From an uncultured Bacteroidia bacterium (GTDB lineage: Bacteria > Bacteroidota > Bacteroidia > Bacteroidales > F082): a stretch of DNA of 64,000 nucleotides. The stretch spans positions 62,001-126,000 of the forward strand of contig CACXQV010000002.1 in the NCBI GenBank assembly GCA_902769875.1, read 5' to 3'. The stretch's first letter is position 1. Every line of letters begins with the position of its first letter. The notes beneath the pieces are model-generated. The model had not been told where the DNA came from. It worked only from the letters and a program-made list of their open reading frames with translations, and did no database searches. This document shows positions 32,846 to 43,385 of the stretch, piece after piece. The position numbers were made by a program, and so were the translations under genes.

Positions 32846-33115
32846 TTATTTTTTCCCTTTCCAGAATATTGCTACGATTTCGACCACAAAACCCGCCAAA
32901 ATCAGGATGGTCGACAGGGTGATGTGCTGAAAATCAAACATTTTCTCGTTGAAGACATCGGGGTCTGACGAGCCGCCGCCGAGCATAAAGAGGAAGCCCG
33001 CCACGATGAGCGCGATGCCGATGAGGACGATGACGTAATTCTTCTTGCCAAAAGGCATTACCTGCTGGTTGTCAAGTGTTTCGGATGCAGGGTTTTTTGT
33101 TGTTTCCTTTGCCAT
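32846..33115 (-). CDS. Small two-helix membrane protein, DUF3098
   Basis: 89 residues. Two transmembrane segments (NYVIVLIGIALIVAGFLFML and LSTILILAGFVVEIVAIFW) flank a short loop containing GGGSSDPDVFNE. This is the DUF3098 family, found in Bacteroidetes between ftsX and uppP, as here. A role near division or envelope synthesis is inferred only from that position. Confidence 0.85.
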   Translation of the reverse strand: MAKETTKNPASETLDNQQVMPFGKKNYVIVLIGIALIVAGFLFMLGGGSSDPDVFNEKMFDFQHITLSTILILAGFVVEIVAIFWKGKK

Positions 33116-33189
33116 GTTATGTAGTTTAATTGTTTGTCGTTTGATTGTTTGGTTGTTTGTTAGGTCGCTTCGATGGGCTCAGCGCCCGG

Positions 33190-34068
33190 TCAGGCGTATA
33201 GTCGGTCGACATCGGCTCGGAGGTATTTCCGCAAGGCGAATCGTGTGGAGAGTCCGCCAAGGAGCATCCCTAAGACGATGATGCCGGCAAATATGCATAT
33301 AATGGTTTTAAAGTCTTGGATGATGGCGAGTTCGGGCAGGCGATTGGTGAGGCCATAGAGCAGCAAAGCCAAAAACACGTCGGCAAGCAAGGCCCCGAAG
33401 AAGCCTTGCGAGATGCCGCTGCGCACGAAGGGCCGGCGCACATACGAAGCCGAGGCGCCTACCAGCAACATGCTGCGCACGAGGAAGCGTTTGGAATAGA
33501 TGGAGAGCCGCAACGTGTAGCGAATCAGCGCGATGGCGATGAAAAGCAGCACCACGCTGGCTCCAATCAGCCAAATCCCTATGCGGTTGACGTTTTGGTT
33601 GACGAGGTCGACGAGCGATTTCTGGTAATAGATTTCCTTCACATTGGGGTTTTTCAGCAGTTGCGCCTCGATGACGCTGATGCTGTCGTTGTTGGCGTAG
33701 TCGGCGTTGAAGCGCACGTCGATGGAGGGGAGGAGCGGGTTTTCCTCGCTGCCGAGCCATTTCAGGAAGTCCTCGCCGAGGTCCTCGCTAAGGCGGCGTA
33801 TGGCTTCGTCCTTGGTGATGTATTCCGTCGACTTCACGGCTGGCATGGCCTCGAGTTCCTTTTGCAGCCCCAAAATCTTGGCCTCCTTCACGTTGCTGTT
33901 CATCACCACTTCGAAACCGATGTTCTCCTTGAGATGGTCGGAGAGTTTTTGCGCATGCATCATCAGCAGGGCAAACACGCCCAAGAGGAAGAGTACCAGC
34001 GCGATACTCATCATCGACATGAAATACGACCCTGCAACTCGGCGTTTGCTTGAACTCTTTTCTGACAT
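33190..34068 (-). CDS. ftsX: Cell division ABC transporter permease FtsX
   Basis: 292 residues from the ATG at 34068 (MSEKSSSKRRVAGSYFMSMMSIALVLFLLGVFALLMMHAQ). The first transmembrane segment is followed by a periplasmic domain (about 50-160, ENIGFEVVMNSNVKEAKILGLQKELEAMPAVKSTEYITKDEAI) and three more transmembrane segments. FtsEX regulates peptidoglycan hydrolases at the septum; ftsE is not in this window. The upstream -7 box is shared by a region divergent to the HTH-methyltransferase gene. Confidence 0.9.
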   Translation of the reverse strand: MSEKSSSKRRVAGSYFMSMMSIALVLFLLGVFALLMMHAQKLSDHLKENIGFEVVMNSNVKEAKILGLQKELEAMPAVKSTEYITKDEAIRRLSEDLGEDFLKWLGSEENPLLPSIDVRFNADYANNDSISVIEAQLLKNPNVKEIYYQKSLVDLVNQNVNRIGIWLIGASVVLLFIAIALIRYTLRLSIYSKRFLVRSMLLVGASASYVRRPFVRSGISQGFFGALLADVFLALLLYGLTNRLPELAIIQDFKTIICIFAGIIVLGMLLGGLSTRFALRKYLRADVDRLYA

Positions 34069-34094
34069 CCTCTCGAACCAAAGGTTTGAAACGG

Positions 34095-34102
34095 CAAAGA
34101 TA
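34095..34102 (-). promoter_or_regulatory. -7 box of the ftsX operon
   Basis: Minus-strand TATCTTTG, 26 bases before the ftsX ATG. No TTG was found at the usual distance. Confidence 0.55.
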
Positions 34103-34171
34103 GTTATTTTTCGATAATTGGAGCATGACCACAAAAAATTGGCTTTTGTTCGTTTGCCACGCAGAAATCCT

Positions 34172-34179
34172 TATTTTTG
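34172..34179 (+). promoter_or_regulatory. -7 box of the HTH-methyltransferase gene
   Basis: TATTTTTG, 22 bases before the ATG at 34202. It supports that start over the longer upstream frame. Confidence 0.6.
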
Positions 34180-34201
34180 CATGCCAATTGGACAATGTAG
34201 T

Positions 34202-35482
34202 ATGCAGACGAGGACAAACGAATTTTACACCTTGGACGAAGTGGCCCAAAAGCTGTCGCTTTCTGTCAAGTCGGTTAGGAGATATGTGGCTGCCGGCCAA
34301 CTGGCTGCGGTGAAGTTGAACAATGCTTACAGGGTGCCAAGCTCTGCATTGGAAGATTTTGTCAATCAACGTATTGTAGGCGACCAAAGCAGCAACTGCG
34401 ACTTGTTCGGGAAACCCATTCCCGCCAAGAAGGCCAAGCCAATGGACAAGGGCCAAAACAGCAGCCAAGTCAATTGGGCTGACATTTCAGGGGCGTGGAA
34501 TCATCCGTCGCAATCCGAGATGACCTTTGTAGACCTGTTTTGTGGTGCAGGAGGGCTTTCGAAAGGCTTGGAAATGGCTGGCCTTCAAGGGGTTTGCGGC
34601 TTGGACTGGTTTGACGAGGCCGGAATGACCTACCGAAGGAACTTCGACCATCCTTTTGTGAATGGCGACATCAAACTGCCTGAAAAGAAAAAGGAGTTTT
34701 ACGACACGGTCAAAGGGCAACTGAAGGGGAGGAGGCTGAGCGTGGTGGCGGGTGGCTTTCCGTGCCAAGGCTTTTCGATGGCGGGAAACCGCATCGTCGA
34801 CGACCCAAGGAATTCGTTGTATCTTGAAATGCTTGAGATTGTGAAAACCTTGCAGCCCGACTTCGTGTTGTGCGAGAACGTGAAAGGGCTGCGAAGCATG
34901 CTGCACGGCGAGGTGGAACGGAAAATCATCAATGACTACAGGGCGATAGGCTATGAGATGAACGTCGAAACGCTTTGTGCCGCCGATTATTACACGCCGC
35001 AGAAGAGAGAGAGGGTCATTTTCATCGGCAATAGGATAGGGGCAACGAACTATCATCCCAAACCGATGTTGACGCCAGACAGTTACGTCACCACGGGGCA
35101 AGCCATCGGCGATTTGGTCACGCATCCCGAAGACCCAGGGTTTAACCATGTGCCGACCAAGCATTCGGAGAAGATGAAGCAAAGGATGCTTGAATGCCCT
35201 GAAGGCGAAAGCCTATACAAAGGCTATTCCGATGCTTGGAAGAAATGCCCTTGGGACGAGGCTTCATGCACCATCAAAGAGAATCATGGTGGCGTCAACG
35301 TCCACCCGAAGCTGCCAAGGGTGCTGACCGCCCGCGAAATGGCCCGACTGCAATCCTTTCCCGACGATTTCATTTTTGAAGGGAAAAAAGCCAAGCAATT
35401 GGTGCAAATAGGCAATGCCGTACCGCCCTTGTTGGGGAAGGCCATCGGATTGGCCATCAGATATGCCAATGAAGATTTATAG
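34202..35482 (+). CDS. Orphan DNA cytosine-5 methyltransferase with N-terminal HTH
   Basis: 426 residues from the ATG at 34202, chosen because a -7 box lies just upstream. Residues 7-55 form an excisionase/MerR-type helix-turn-helix ([27 protein letters not shown]...[15 protein letters not shown]). The methyltransferase follows: motif [39 protein letters not shown] with the catalytic Cys, [27 protein letters not shown] and [18 protein letters not shown]. No restriction enzyme is next to it, so it is an orphan or works with a distant partner. The HTH could add DNA binding or self-regulation. The gene sits between ftsX and the carboxylase gene, about 3 kb from the Sau3AI-like system. Confidence 0.85.
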   Translation: MQTRTNEFYTLDEVAQKLSLSVKSVRRYVAAGQLAAVKLNNAYRVPSSALEDFVNQRIVGDQSSNCDLFGKPIPAKKAKPMDKGQNSSQVNWADISGAWNHPSQSEMTFVDLFCGAGGLSKGLEMAGLQGVCGLDWFDEAGMTYRRNFDHPFVNGDIKLPEKKKEFYDTVKGQLKGRRLSVVAGGFPCQGFSMAGNRIVDDPRNSLYLEMLEIVKTLQPDFVLCENVKGLRSMLHGEVERKIINDYRAIGYEMNVETLCAADYYTPQKRERVIFIGNRIGATNYHPKPMLTPDSYVTTGQAIGDLVTHPEDPGFNHVPTKHSEKMKQRMLECPEGESLYKGYSDAWKKCPWDEASCTIKENHGGVNVHPKLPRVLTAREMARLQSFPDDFIFEGKKAKQLVQIGNAVPPLLGKAIGLAIRYANEDL

Positions 35483-35519
35483 TTTTCCGGTTTTTTTTCT
35501 TTGATTTGAGAGAAATGCC

Positions 35520-35527
35520 TATTTTTG
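35520..35527 (+). promoter_or_regulatory. -7 box of the acyl-CoA carboxylase gene
   Basis: TATTTTTG, 20 bases before the ATG at 35548; a TTTG lies 16 bases upstream, shorter than the usual spacing. Confidence 0.5.
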
Positions 35528-35547
35528 TGCATTCAATCTCTCACAAT

Positions 35548-37155
35548 ATGCAAGTCCTGAAATCCAACATACGCACCGACTCAGAGGAGTTCAAGCAGAA
35601 CGAGAAGAACTTCCTTGCGCTGATGGCGCAATACCGCGAGGCGATGTCGGCCTCGATGCAAGGCGGCGGCGAAAGTGCCGTAGCCAAGCACAAGAAACGC
35701 AACAAACTCCTTGCCCGCGAGCGCATCGACCTGCTCATCGACCCGAACACGCCGTTCCTCGAACTTTCGCCGATGGCGGCCTACGACACCTATAACAATG
35801 ACTTCCCCTCGGCGGGCATCATCACCGGCATCGGGGTGATTCAAGGCCGCGAAGCGATGATTGTGGCCAACGACGCCACTGTGAAAGGCGGTACCTACAT
35901 GCAATACACCGTGAAGAAACACCTTCGCGCCCAAGAGATTGCGATGGAAAACCACTTGCCTTGCGTCTATATGGTCGATAGCGGCGGCGCGTTCCTGCCC
36001 GAGCAGGATACGGTCTTCCCCGACCGCGACCACTTCGGGCGTTTTTTCTACAACCAAGCCCGCATGTCGGCCTTGGGCATCCCACAAATCGCCATCGTGA
36101 TGGGCATGTGTACGGCTGGGGGCGCCTACGTTCCGGCCATGAGCGACGAAACCATCATCGTGCGCAACCAAGGCACGATTTACCTTGGCGGACCGCCCTT
36201 GGTGAAAGCCGCCACGGGTGAGGTGGTCACGGCGGAGGAGTTGGGCGGCGGCGAGATGCACACCTCCATCTCAGGTGTGGCCGACCACTTGGCCGAAAAC
36301 GACCAACACGCCTTGCAGATTTGCCGCAATATCTTCAAGACCTTGGAGAAGTCGCACCGCCAAAAGTTGGACATGCTGCCCGTTGAGGCGCCTCTCTACG
36401 ACCCTCACGACCTTTACGGCCTCGCACCCATCGACTTCCACAAATTGGTGGACCCTCGTGAGATTATCGCGAGAATCGTGGACGGCAGCCGTTTTCAGGA
36501 GTTCAAGTCGAGGTATGCCACCACGCTCGTTTGCGGTTTCGCGCATTTGATGGGCTTCCCCGTGGGCATCCTTGCCAATTACGGCGTATTGTTCTCAGAA
36601 TCAGCACTTAAAGCCACGCACTTCATCGAACTTTGCTGCCAAAGGAACATCCCGTTGGTGTTTTTGCAGAACATCACGGGTTTTATGGTGGGCAAGCAGT
36701 ACGAGCAGGGCGGCATCGCCAAGGACGGTGCCAAGATGGTTCATGCGGTGAGCAATGCCAACGTGCCCAAGTTCACGGTCATTTTTGGCGGCTCATTTGG
36801 TGCGGGCAATTATGGCATGGCGGGTCGCGCCTACAGTCCGAGGCTGCTCTTTATGTGGCCTAATGCCAAAATCTCCGTCATGGGCGGCGAGCAGGCGGCC
36901 AGCGTACTTGCCACAGTGAAGGAAGACCAATACAAATACAAAGGCCTTGAAGTGCCGAAGGACGAAATCGCGCAACTGAAGAAGGAAATCTTGGCCAAAT
37001 ACGACTACGAAGGCTCGGCGTTCTACAGCACCGCCCGACTCTGGGACGACGGCATCATCGACCCTATCGACACGCGCAAAATCCTCGCCTTAGGCATCGC
37101 GGCCTCCTTGAACCAACCCTTCCCACCGCAGCAGTTTGGGGTGTTCAGGATGTAG
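35548..37155 (+). CDS. Methylcrotonyl-CoA-type acyl-CoA carboxylase, beta subunit
   Basis: 535 residues from the ATG at 35548, the normal length. The carboxyltransferase fold is clear: [27 protein letters not shown] near the start, [47 protein letters not shown], and [34 protein letters not shown], which is the 3-methylcrotonyl-CoA carboxylase pattern rather than the propionyl one. It transfers CO2 from carboxybiotin to the acyl-CoA. No biotin carboxylase/carrier alpha subunit or other leucine-degradation gene is nearby, so the substrate is not certain and could be another branched acyl-CoA such as geranyl-CoA. Confidence 0.85.
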   Translation: MQVLKSNIRTDSEEFKQNEKNFLALMAQYREAMSASMQGGGESAVAKHKKRNKLLARERIDLLIDPNTPFLELSPMAAYDTYNNDFPSAGIITGIGVIQGREAMIVANDATVKGGTYMQYTVKKHLRAQEIAMENHLPCVYMVDSGGAFLPEQDTVFPDRDHFGRFFYNQARMSALGIPQIAIVMGMCTAGGAYVPAMSDETIIVRNQGTIYLGGPPLVKAATGEVVTAEELGGGEMHTSISGVADHLAENDQHALQICRNIFKTLEKSHRQKLDMLPVEAPLYDPHDLYGLAPIDFHKLVDPREIIARIVDGSRFQEFKSRYATTLVCGFAHLMGFPVGILANYGVLFSESALKATHFIELCCQRNIPLVFLQNITGFMVGKQYEQGGIAKDGAKMVHAVSNANVPKFTVIFGGSFGAGNYGMAGRAYSPRLLFMWPNAKISVMGGEQAASVLATVKEDQYKYKGLEVPKDEIAQLKKEILAKYDYEGSAFYSTARLWDDGIIDPIDTRKILALGIAASLNQPFPPQQFGVFRM

Positions 37156-37217
37156 GTTTGGGCTTTCGAGAATGACAATAGAGAAATATTTTGGCAATAA
37201 TTAAACTGACATATTTT

Positions 37218-38450
37218 ATGAATTACTTCATCAAAAACATCCACATCAATAAGTTGTTCCACTTAGAGAACATAGACATTCCAATAGCCGATGAGAAGTA
37301 TCCGCATCTTATTATTACGGGAAAGAACGGAAGCGGAAAGACGGTGTTGTTGAATGCGATAGCAACTTTCTTTGATAATATAAAAGAGGATATAAGTCTT
37401 AGCTTTTTGAAAGCAGATTCTTATGTGGGATTATGGGAAAACAAATTGCGAGAGAGTTTTGCTGAATCAGATAAAGCACATGCCAGAATGATGCTTAAAC
37501 AAGCTCAAGAAAGAGTTGAATGGTTGTTCGAAAAAGTGAATGTTCAGTTTTATAATGTTGGAGATATTATCGAAAAGTACAATCGTCACGGTTTTATCAT
37601 TGCGTTTTATCAAGCGGATAGAAAGGTAAAGTTGTCTGAACCAAATAGCCCTACTAAACCTATATTTCAGTATAGAAATGTTAGAGATACATCTACATTT
37701 CAATTTCTGAATTTTATGTCTGACTTGAAAATCCAAGAAGCCTTGGCTCGAAACGAAAAGCAGTTTGATGATGCGGATGAAATCAATGCTTGGTTTGTCG
37801 ATTTTGAAGGATTATTGAAACAGATTTATCAAGATGACAATTTGAAGCTCGAATTCAATTATAAGGATTATAGTTTCAAGATTTGTACGGAAGGTAAGAA
37901 GTTTAAATTCACAGAATTGTCGGATGGTTTTGCCGCCGTGTTGGATATTGTTGCGGACTTGATTTTGAAAATGCAAGATAAGGATTCTTTGACAAGAGCG
38001 TATGAGAAAGAAGGCATAGTATTAATTGATGAAATCGAGACTCATCTGCATTTAGGTTTGCAAAAAATCATTATGCCATTGCTGACCCAAGTTTTCCCAA
38101 ATATTCAGTTTATTGTTACAACACATTCTCCATTTGTGTTGAGTTCGATGCCGAATGCCGTGGCGTATGATTTGGAACATCGAGAAGTTTTGGACGATTT
38201 GACTGAATACTCATACGAATCATTGGCGGAAGGGTATTTTGGCGTAAAAACGCAATCAAGTTATGCTGAAATGCAGTTGAATACGTTGAAAGAGTTGCTT
38301 GGGAAAGAAGTTTGGACAGAAGCGGACAAGGTGGAAATCAAACAATTGAAGTCCGATTTTGAGAAAATACCTGAAACCATCTCTCCATTAATTGTTGGCG
38401 AGTTCCGTCAAATCGTGATTCAAAATGCCGAAAAACTCAAGAACTTGTAA
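37218..38450 (+). CDS. AAA ATPase of a Septu-like two-gene system (PtuA-like)
   Basis: 410 residues from the ATG at 37218. Walker A is GKNGSGKT (about residues 34-41), the ABC-like signature is ELSDGFAAVLDIVADLI, Walker B is GIVLIDEIETHLHLGLQ, and a switch His is in TTHSPFVLSSMP. This is the SMC-like/AAA_21 type found in Septu PtuA and in retron-associated ATPases. It is followed two bases later by an HNH nuclease gene, the defining Septu arrangement, in which the ATPase senses infection and holds or activates the nuclease. No reverse transcriptase or msr RNA is present. The region is A/T-richer than its neighbours. Confidence 0.78.
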   Translation: MNYFIKNIHINKLFHLENIDIPIADEKYPHLIITGKNGSGKTVLLNAIATFFDNIKEDISLSFLKADSYVGLWENKLRESFAESDKAHARMMLKQAQERVEWLFEKVNVQFYNVGDIIEKYNRHGFIIAFYQADRKVKLSEPNSPTKPIFQYRNVRDTSTFQFLNFMSDLKIQEALARNEKQFDDADEINAWFVDFEGLLKQIYQDDNLKLEFNYKDYSFKICTEGKKFKFTELSDGFAAVLDIVADLILKMQDKDSLTRAYEKEGIVLIDEIETHLHLGLQKIIMPLLTQVFPNIQFIVTTHSPFVLSSMPNAVAYDLEHREVLDDLTEYSYESLAEGYFGVKTQSSYAEMQLNTLKELLGKEVWTEADKVEIKQLKSDFEKIPETISPLIVGEFRQIVIQNAEKLKNL

Positions 38451-38452
38451 AT

Positions 38453-39097
38453 ATGATTAGAGTATTTAAAAGTCCTAATGTCCCATCTTCTTTGACCACA
38501 ACTTCAAGATATGATGGAGAAGATGTAAAGAAACAATTGTCGTCAGACCAACACGACAAGTGCTATTTGTGTGAAAGAAATCGTGACACTGATTTTGAAA
38601 TAGAGCATCATAAAAGCGAACACAATTACCCCAAACTGATTCAGGATTGGGAAAATCTCTATATGGGATGTGGCTATTGCAACAGAAAGAAATCCGACTC
38701 TTTTGACAACACTTTGCTCCCGAAAGATGTTAACATAGAAGATGAGATTGAGCAATGTATGGACTTATCAAATAATAAAGCCGTTTTTGCATTAAAAGTT
38801 GATGATGAACAACATAAAGAAACCGAAAAATTGTTGAACAGAATCTATAATGGAACCAGAATTGGTCGTAATTTTAAGGAAAAGCGATTTTTCCAACAAG
38901 CATTAGGAGTTTACAATAGATTCACCGATTTGATTAAAGCGTATCAGGAAAATCCGAACCCAGAAAATGAAAAAGCCATAAGAAACGAACTGTCCATAGA
39001 CAAGGAATTGTTAGGCTTCAAATATTGGATTATCAAAAAAGACGAGGTGTTGAGCCAAGTCTTTGCAAATGACATAATTTGGAACAAAACAGCATAA
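38453..39097 (+). CDS. HNH endonuclease of a Septu-like two-gene system (PtuB-like)
   Basis: 214 residues. The HNH core has CYLCERNRDTDFEIEHHKSE: first zinc Cys pair, catalytic Glu-His, and a downstream second pair in MGCGYCNRKKSDSFDN. The rest is helical, as in PtuB and TIGR02646-like proteins. The gap to the ATPase stop is two bases, which indicates co-translation. With the ATPase it is most likely an anti-phage system in which the nuclease damages DNA after activation. The GH97 gene starts 39 bases after its stop and may be read from the same transcript. Confidence 0.78.
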   Translation: MIRVFKSPNVPSSLTTTSRYDGEDVKKQLSSDQHDKCYLCERNRDTDFEIEHHKSEHNYPKLIQDWENLYMGCGYCNRKKSDSFDNTLLPKDVNIEDEIEQCMDLSNNKAVFALKVDDEQHKETEKLLNRIYNGTRIGRNFKEKRFFQQALGVYNRFTDLIKAYQENPNPENEKAIRNELSIDKELLGFKYWIIKKDEVLSQVFANDIIWNKTA

Positions 39098-39130
39098 ACT
39101 CGATAAATAGTTTCACAATTTAACGCATAA

Positions 39131-41506
<2,376 letters not shown>

Positions 41507-41510
41507 TTCT

Positions 41511-41592
41511 GTAGAGACGGTGCATGCACCGTCTCATTCCCCCCAAAAGACGATATGATACGATTGGAGACGGTGCGTGCACCGTCTCTACA
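41511..41592. terminator. Two family B palindromes, probable bidirectional terminator
   Basis: Palindromic copies of GACGGTGCATGCACCGTC at 41511-41537 and GACGGTGCGTGCACCGTC at 41567-41592 fill the 90-base gap between the convergent GH97 and rlmN stops. Each can form a hairpin of 12-14 bp without a loop worth the name, so they would fold as cruciform or hairpin with a few unpaired bases. Confidence 0.6.
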
Positions 41593-41596
41593 ATTT

Positions 41597-42613
41597 TCAT
41601 AACAGGTTTTTCGTTGATAACAGTCCGCAAGCCGCGTCGATGTCCTGTCCGCGCGAGGCGCGGATGGTGGCGATGATGCCCTTTTCGTTCAGCGCGTCGC
41701 GGAACCATGTCATGGTGGCCATGTCGGGGCTTTTCAGCGGGATGTTAGGCACGGAGTGATACCTTATTAAATTAATGCGGCAACGGGTGCTGCCGAGCAG
41801 CCTTGCGATTTCCTTGATGTGTTCCTTGCTCGCGTTGAGGTCCTTGAAGACGATGTATTCAAACGACAGGCGGCGTTGTCCGTGCCAGTCGTGTTGCCTG
41901 ACGGCGTGAATCACCTCCTTGATGGGATAGGTCTTCTCGACGGGCATCAGTTTGAGGCGCTCGTCGTGGAAGGGGCTGTGCATCGAGACGGCAAGGTTGC
42001 ATTTCGACTCTTCGAGGAAACGTTTCATGTTGGGAATGAGGCCGCAGGTGGAGACGGTGATGCGCGTGGGGCTCCAGCCGAGCGCCCATTCTTGCGTGAG
42101 GATGTCCAACGAGCGCATCAGGTTGTCGTAGTTGGCCAAAGGCTCGCCCATGCCCATGAATACGATGTTGGTGAGCGTGTCGAACTCGGGCAGGCTGAGG
42201 ATTTGGTTCATGATTTCGGCCACGGAGAGGTTCTTCTGGAAGCCCTGCTTGCCCGTGGCGCAAAAGAGGCAGTCCATCTGGCAGCCCACTTGCGTGCTGA
42301 CGCATAAGGTGGCGCGTTCCCTGTCGGGGATGTAGGCCGCCTCCACGAAATGCTCGCCGGCGGGGAAGAGGTACTTCTTCGTGCCGTCGGTCGACAACTG
42401 TTCCTTGACGGGAGCCTTCAATCCTGTTTCATAATGTTCCGACAGCAAGGCTCTTGCACTCTTGCTGAGGTTGGTCATGCCGTCAAACGAGGCGCAACGC
42501 TTAAGGTAAATCCAGTCCACCAACTGTTTGCCCGCGAACTTGGGCAGTTCCATTTTCTCGACCACCTCTTGGATCTCGGCGGGGGTCTTGCCTAAAAGTA
42601 TCTGTTTTTCCAT
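41597..42613 (-). CDS. rlmN: 23S rRNA (adenine2503-C2)/tRNA methyltransferase RlmN
   Basis: 338 residues. The radical-SAM Cys motif is GCQMDCLFCATGKQGFQKNL (C-x3-C-x2-C), with GEPLANYDN (SAM binding), STCGLIPNM and the C-terminal catalytic Cys in GQDIDAACGLL. The N-terminal accessory domain (FAGKQLVDWIYLKRCASFDGMTNLSKSAR) is intact. It methylates C2 of A2503 in 23S rRNA and A37 of some tRNAs. The promoter box TACTTTTG ends four bases before the ATG, so the mRNA may be leaderless. Confidence 0.95.
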   Translation of the reverse strand: MEKQILLGKTPAEIQEVVEKMELPKFAGKQLVDWIYLKRCASFDGMTNLSKSARALLSEHYETGLKAPVKEQLSTDGTKKYLFPAGEHFVEAAYIPDRERATLCVSTQVGCQMDCLFCATGKQGFQKNLSVAEIMNQILSLPEFDTLTNIVFMGMGEPLANYDNLMRSLDILTQEWALGWSPTRITVSTCGLIPNMKRFLEESKCNLAVSMHSPFHDERLKLMPVEKTYPIKEVIHAVRQHDWHGQRRLSFEYIVFKDLNASKEHIKEIARLLGSTRCRINLIRYHSVPNIPLKSPDMATMTWFRDALNEKGIIATIRASRGQDIDAACGLLSTKNLL

Positions 42614-42617
42614 GCCG

Positions 42618-42625
42618 CAAAAGTA
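42618..42625 (-). promoter_or_regulatory. -7 box of rlmN, placing the transcript start at the ATG
   Basis: Minus-strand TACTTTTG (42625-42618). Transcription from such boxes begins a few bases downstream, which here is the start codon itself (42613). Confidence 0.55.
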
Positions 42626-42664
42626 GGAAATTATTCATTATTGGGGTTTTTTAAAGAAAATTTC

Positions 42665-42693
42665 TTGCGTGGATTGGATTTTTCGTATTTTTG
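42665..42693 (+). promoter_or_regulatory. Promoter with a long leader before the small exported protein
   Basis: TTG (42665-42667), 18 bases, TATTTTTG (42686-42693). The next convincing start codon is at 43038, leaving a leader of about 340 bases. Confidence 0.6.
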
Positions 42694-42699
42694 CGCCCT

Positions 42700-43037
42700 G
42701 TTTCACAAGGGGTATGAATTGTATTTGCTTGAAATATAATCCAATAAATTATGTTTTGTCGGTTTCGGCAAAAGATTATGCCATTACCCCCCCCATCAAT
42801 ATATCTGATAATCAACAAGTTACGATTTTTATTGCACAACATACGGGCATTTGGCCAAAAGCCGGATGCCTTATGGGCTTGTGCCTTGAATCATTTTTCA
42901 AAACAACATAAGGGCATTTCTATAAATTGCCTGCAATTTTTATCTTAAATTCAATAAAATTCATATAATCAACAAATTAGAAAATTCTTAAATTCTCAAA
43001 TTCTTGATAATTAGAAATCCCTATAACAACAATTAAA
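42700..43037 (+). other. Untranslated leader or RNA of unknown function
   Basis: No ORF here has coding character. Visible elements are a run of eight C at 42786-42793, a hairpin GCATTTGGC-CAAAA-GCCGGATGC near 42850-42872, and an A/T-rich stretch with repeated AAATTCTTAAATTCTCAAAT text just before the next gene. It may be a structured 5' leader; no known riboswitch class was recognised. Confidence 0.4.
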
Positions 43038-43370
43038 ATGAAGAAATTCAAACATTTGAAGAAATCGTTGATGTTTTCGCTTGGGCTGGCTGCACTGATG
43101 CTTCAGGCCGCTCCCGTGAACGCCCAAGTCATCAACCACGGGCTGCTGAAGAATCCTTACAAGGAGCAAAACGGCACTGGCGCAATGTTGAAGCACCGCT
43201 CGCAAGGCGGCTACAGCGTCGCGACCGAACAGTTTGGCAGCGGCACAAGCGGAGCCTACAACATTGGCACCGAGCAATTCGGAAACGACGCCCCGCTTGG
43301 CGGCGGTCTATTCATCATGGCAGCGGCTGGCGCTGCATACGCATTTAAAAAACGGAAAATGAACAAGTAA
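43038..43370 (+). CDS. Small exported protein with C-terminal anchor-like segment
   Basis: 110 residues. Signal peptide ends near ...AAPVNAQ (residue 30). The mature part has two imperfect units, YSVATEQFGSG and YNIGTEQFGND. The C-terminus is a three-part signal: Pro-Leu-Gly (APLGGG), a hydrophobic helix (LFIMAAAGAAYAF) and a basic tail (KKRKMNK), like PEP-CTERM or LPxTG signals and like a group of small Bacteroidales exported proteins. Whether it is cut or is a simple membrane anchor is unknown. A lipoprotein gene follows after 15 bases, so the two probably work together. Confidence 0.72.
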   Translation: MKKFKHLKKSLMFSLGLAALMLQAAPVNAQVINHGLLKNPYKEQNGTGAMLKHRSQGGYSVATEQFGSGTSGAYNIGTEQFGNDAPLGGGLFIMAAAGAAYAFKKRKMNK

Positions 43371-43385
43371 AATGACACTATCAAA

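Noticed and set aside
37218..39097. Retron-Septu (Ec78-type) system
   Set aside because: ATPase and HNH genes are present but there is no reverse transcriptase or msr/msd RNA nearby.
42669..42911. 80-codon plus-strand frame upstream of the small exported protein
   Set aside because: It overlaps the promoter box, has no signal or domain, an odd composition, and looks like untranslated leader.
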